NCBI GenBank assembly: GCA_009786275.1
Contig: WQTL01000490.1
Span: 1-13,191, forward strand
Length of the DNA stretch: 13,191 nucleotides
Source of the DNA: Bacillota bacterium
GTDB taxonomy: Bacteria > Bacillota > Clostridia > Oscillospirales > Acutalibacteraceae
Reading direction: 5' to 3'
Under the pieces are notes generated by a model. It was not told the DNA's origin and made no database searches. It worked only from the letters and a program-made list of their open reading frames with translations. Positions within the stretch are counted from its first letter, which is position 1. Each line of letters begins with the position of its first letter. The position numbers were made by a program, and so were the translations under genes. This document shows, in pieces, positions 11,981 through 13,191 of this stretch.

Positions 11981-13191
11981 ATGAGCGATCCCAAAGAGAA
12001 AACCGGCGAGAAGCCCGGCGAGAAAAACGGCCGCCTGCACACCCTGCTGCGGGACCGGCGCGTGCTGATGGGGATATCCCTCCTGCTGGCCGTGGTGGTG
12101 TGGCTGGTGCTTGCCGTCATCAACGGCGATATGCAGCCGAAGACCATCGAGAAAGTGCCCGTGCGGGCCGATTTCTCGGGCACCCTGGCCGAGGAGATGG
12201 GTCTGCAGCCCTTCTGGGCCGGCCCGCTGACGGACCCGCATCACCTCACCGTGGACGTTGTGGTGAAGTGCAAGCGCTACGAGAACATCACCGCGGACAC
12301 CCTCGAGGCCGTGCTGATGGTCACCGGCAACGAATACCCCGCCGGGGAGCACAACCTGGCCATCCGCGTCACCCCGAAAAGGGAGGCGGACCGGGACCGC
12401 TACGAGCTGGTGAGCGTGACGCCCGCCTCCATCTGGCTCTACTTCGACCGCTACAAGTCCCTGGAGTTCGGGCTGACCCCCGCGGTCGTCGGGGAGGTCA
12501 GCGCGGCGGAGGGCTACTACGCGGACGCGCTGAAGCTTTCGAAGAAGGGCGTATCCGTGTCCGGCCCCGCCCAGCTGGTGGACGCCATCACCCTGGTGAA
12601 GGCGGAGGTCAACCTGGGCGAAGAGACTTACGGCGAGACCGCCGTGTTCACGGACATCCCCGTCTATCCCGTGGACAGCAACGGCGATACCTCGCCCTAC
12701 CTCACCGTGGAGGAGGGGGAAGTCAACGCCACGCTGCCCGTGTGGAAGCGCGTGACGCTTGTCCCCGCCGTGACCTTCGAGGATATCCCCCCGGCCTACC
12801 TCGGCGAGCCCCTGCCGGTCAAGCTCTACCCTGCGGAGCTGCACGCCGCCCTGCCGAAGGGCCGCATCGCCGAGGACCTGCGCTACAGCGTGGGGACGAT
12901 CGATTTCCGGGCGCTTTCCCCCGGGAACAACCGCTTCAGCTTCCCGGCGGAGGACCTGAAGGAGATCAAGCTCTTCGACGACACCGAAACCTTCACCGCC
13001 GTGGTGAACCTGGCCGGCTTCGATACCGCGCGCTTTACGCTGCCGGGCGCGCAGGCGCAGGCCCTCCCCGACGAGCGCTTCGCCGCGCAGTTCGAGGACG
13101 TCGCCAACGTGGTGGTGGTCGGCCCGGCGGACGTGGTGAAAGCCCTGGCGCCCTCCGACCTGGCGGGCGAGGCCGTCATCCCGGCGGACGC
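11981..13191 (+). CDS. cdaR: YbbR-domain regulator of CdaA, partial
   Basis: Membrane-anchored extracytoplasmic partner of CdaA that modulates c-di-AMP synthesis. A short charged cytosolic N-terminus (KEKTGEKPGEKNGR) is followed by one membrane helix (about 30-47, LMGISLLLAVVVWLVLAV). A long series of YbbR-type beta repeats follows; visible repeat-like ends include VSVTPASIWLYFDR and KGVSVSGPAQLVDAITLVKAEVNL. Reading from ATG 11981 the frame stays open for 403 codons to the window end, so the C-terminus is missing. The start is one base after the cdaA stop, with GGAGGG (11970-11975) five bases upstream. In many Bacillota glmM comes next; it would lie beyond this window. Confidence 0.93.
   Translation, partial: MSDPKEKTGEKPGEKNGRLHTLLRDRRVLMGISLLLAVVVWLVLAVINGDMQPKTIEKVPVRADFSGTLAEEMGLQPFWAGPLTDPHHLTVDVVVKCKRYENITADTLEAVLMVTGNEYPAGEHNLAIRVTPKREADRDRYELVSVTPASIWLYFDRYKSLEFGLTPAVVGEVSAAEGYYADALKLSKKGVSVSGPAQLVDAITLVKAEVNLGEETYGETAVFTDIPVYPVDSNGDTSPYLTVEEGEVNATLPVWKRVTLVPAVTFEDIPPAYLGEPLPVKLYPAELHAALPKGRIAEDLRYSVGTIDFRALSPGNNRFSFPAEDLKEIKLFDDTETFTAVVNLAGFDTARFTLPGAQAQALPDERFAAQFEDVANVVVVGPADVVKALAPSDLAGEAVIPAD

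Noticed and set aside
10894..12183. Long minus-strand open frame (429 codons) opposite ispF, cdaA and cdaR
   Set aside because: It lies wholly antisense to well-supported genes and has a His/Gln/Ala-rich composition typical of shadow frames in GC-rich DNA.
11696..12844. Minus-strand frame of 382 codons opposite cdaA/cdaR
   Set aside because: The plus-strand cdaR frame is open to the window end with clear YbbR features; the opposite frame has no family resemblance.

Overview
The window looks like chromosomal DNA from a GC-rich member of the Clostridia (Bacillota), possibly an Oscillospiraceae-like gut lineage. The evidence is strong GGAGG-type ribosome binding sites, consensus sigma-A promoters, the cdaA-cdaR pair, a comEC-holA pair, a TOPRIM/DUF4093 protein, and tightly packed genes all on the + strand except one small gene. 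The lineage is inferred from protein style and gene order only.

Region 1 (1-2641): a small protein of unknown function (126-437) lies 22 bases before hisG (460-1329, long-form ATP phosphoribosyltransferase). hisI (2121-2549, phosphoribosyl-AMP cyclohydrolase-like) follows. The two histidine genes are separated by an AT-richer divergent cassette: a 75-aa minus-strand gene of unknown function and a 71-aa XRE-type repressor. Between those two lie a perfect consensus promoter and two 14-bp palindromic operators 33 bp apart. A roughly 218-bp foldback element (1880-2097) follows. hisI ends at a pair of related hairpins, the second an intrinsic terminator.

Region 2 (2662-9778): a perfect TTGACA-N17-TATAAT promoter starts what looks like one operon: alaS, a CDP-alcohol phosphatidyltransferase, a HIT protein, ComEC with a degenerate C-terminal domain, holA (DNA polymerase III delta, TTG start) and a GNAT acetyltransferase. 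From the second gene on, neighbours overlap or nearly touch.

Region 3 (9785-13191): a second copy of the foldback element precedes a TOPRIM protein related to RNase M5, then ispF, cdaA (c-di-AMP synthase) and cdaR (its YbbR-domain partner, cut by the window end). These four also overlap or nearly touch.

The genes are mostly housekeeping. The unusual content is in the spacers and in small insertions: two copies of a foldback element with 70-nt arms, compensatory base changes in an arm hairpin and equal-length but divergent 51-nt cores; a self-contained repressor divergon inside a his gene pair; a palindrome expressed inside AlaRS; heptanucleotide tandem repeats in one spacer and in one gene; and altered ligand residues in ComEC and HisI. 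I do not see a defence system, CRISPR array, tRNA, rRNA or autonomous mobile element. No gene-free stretch exceeds 300 bases.
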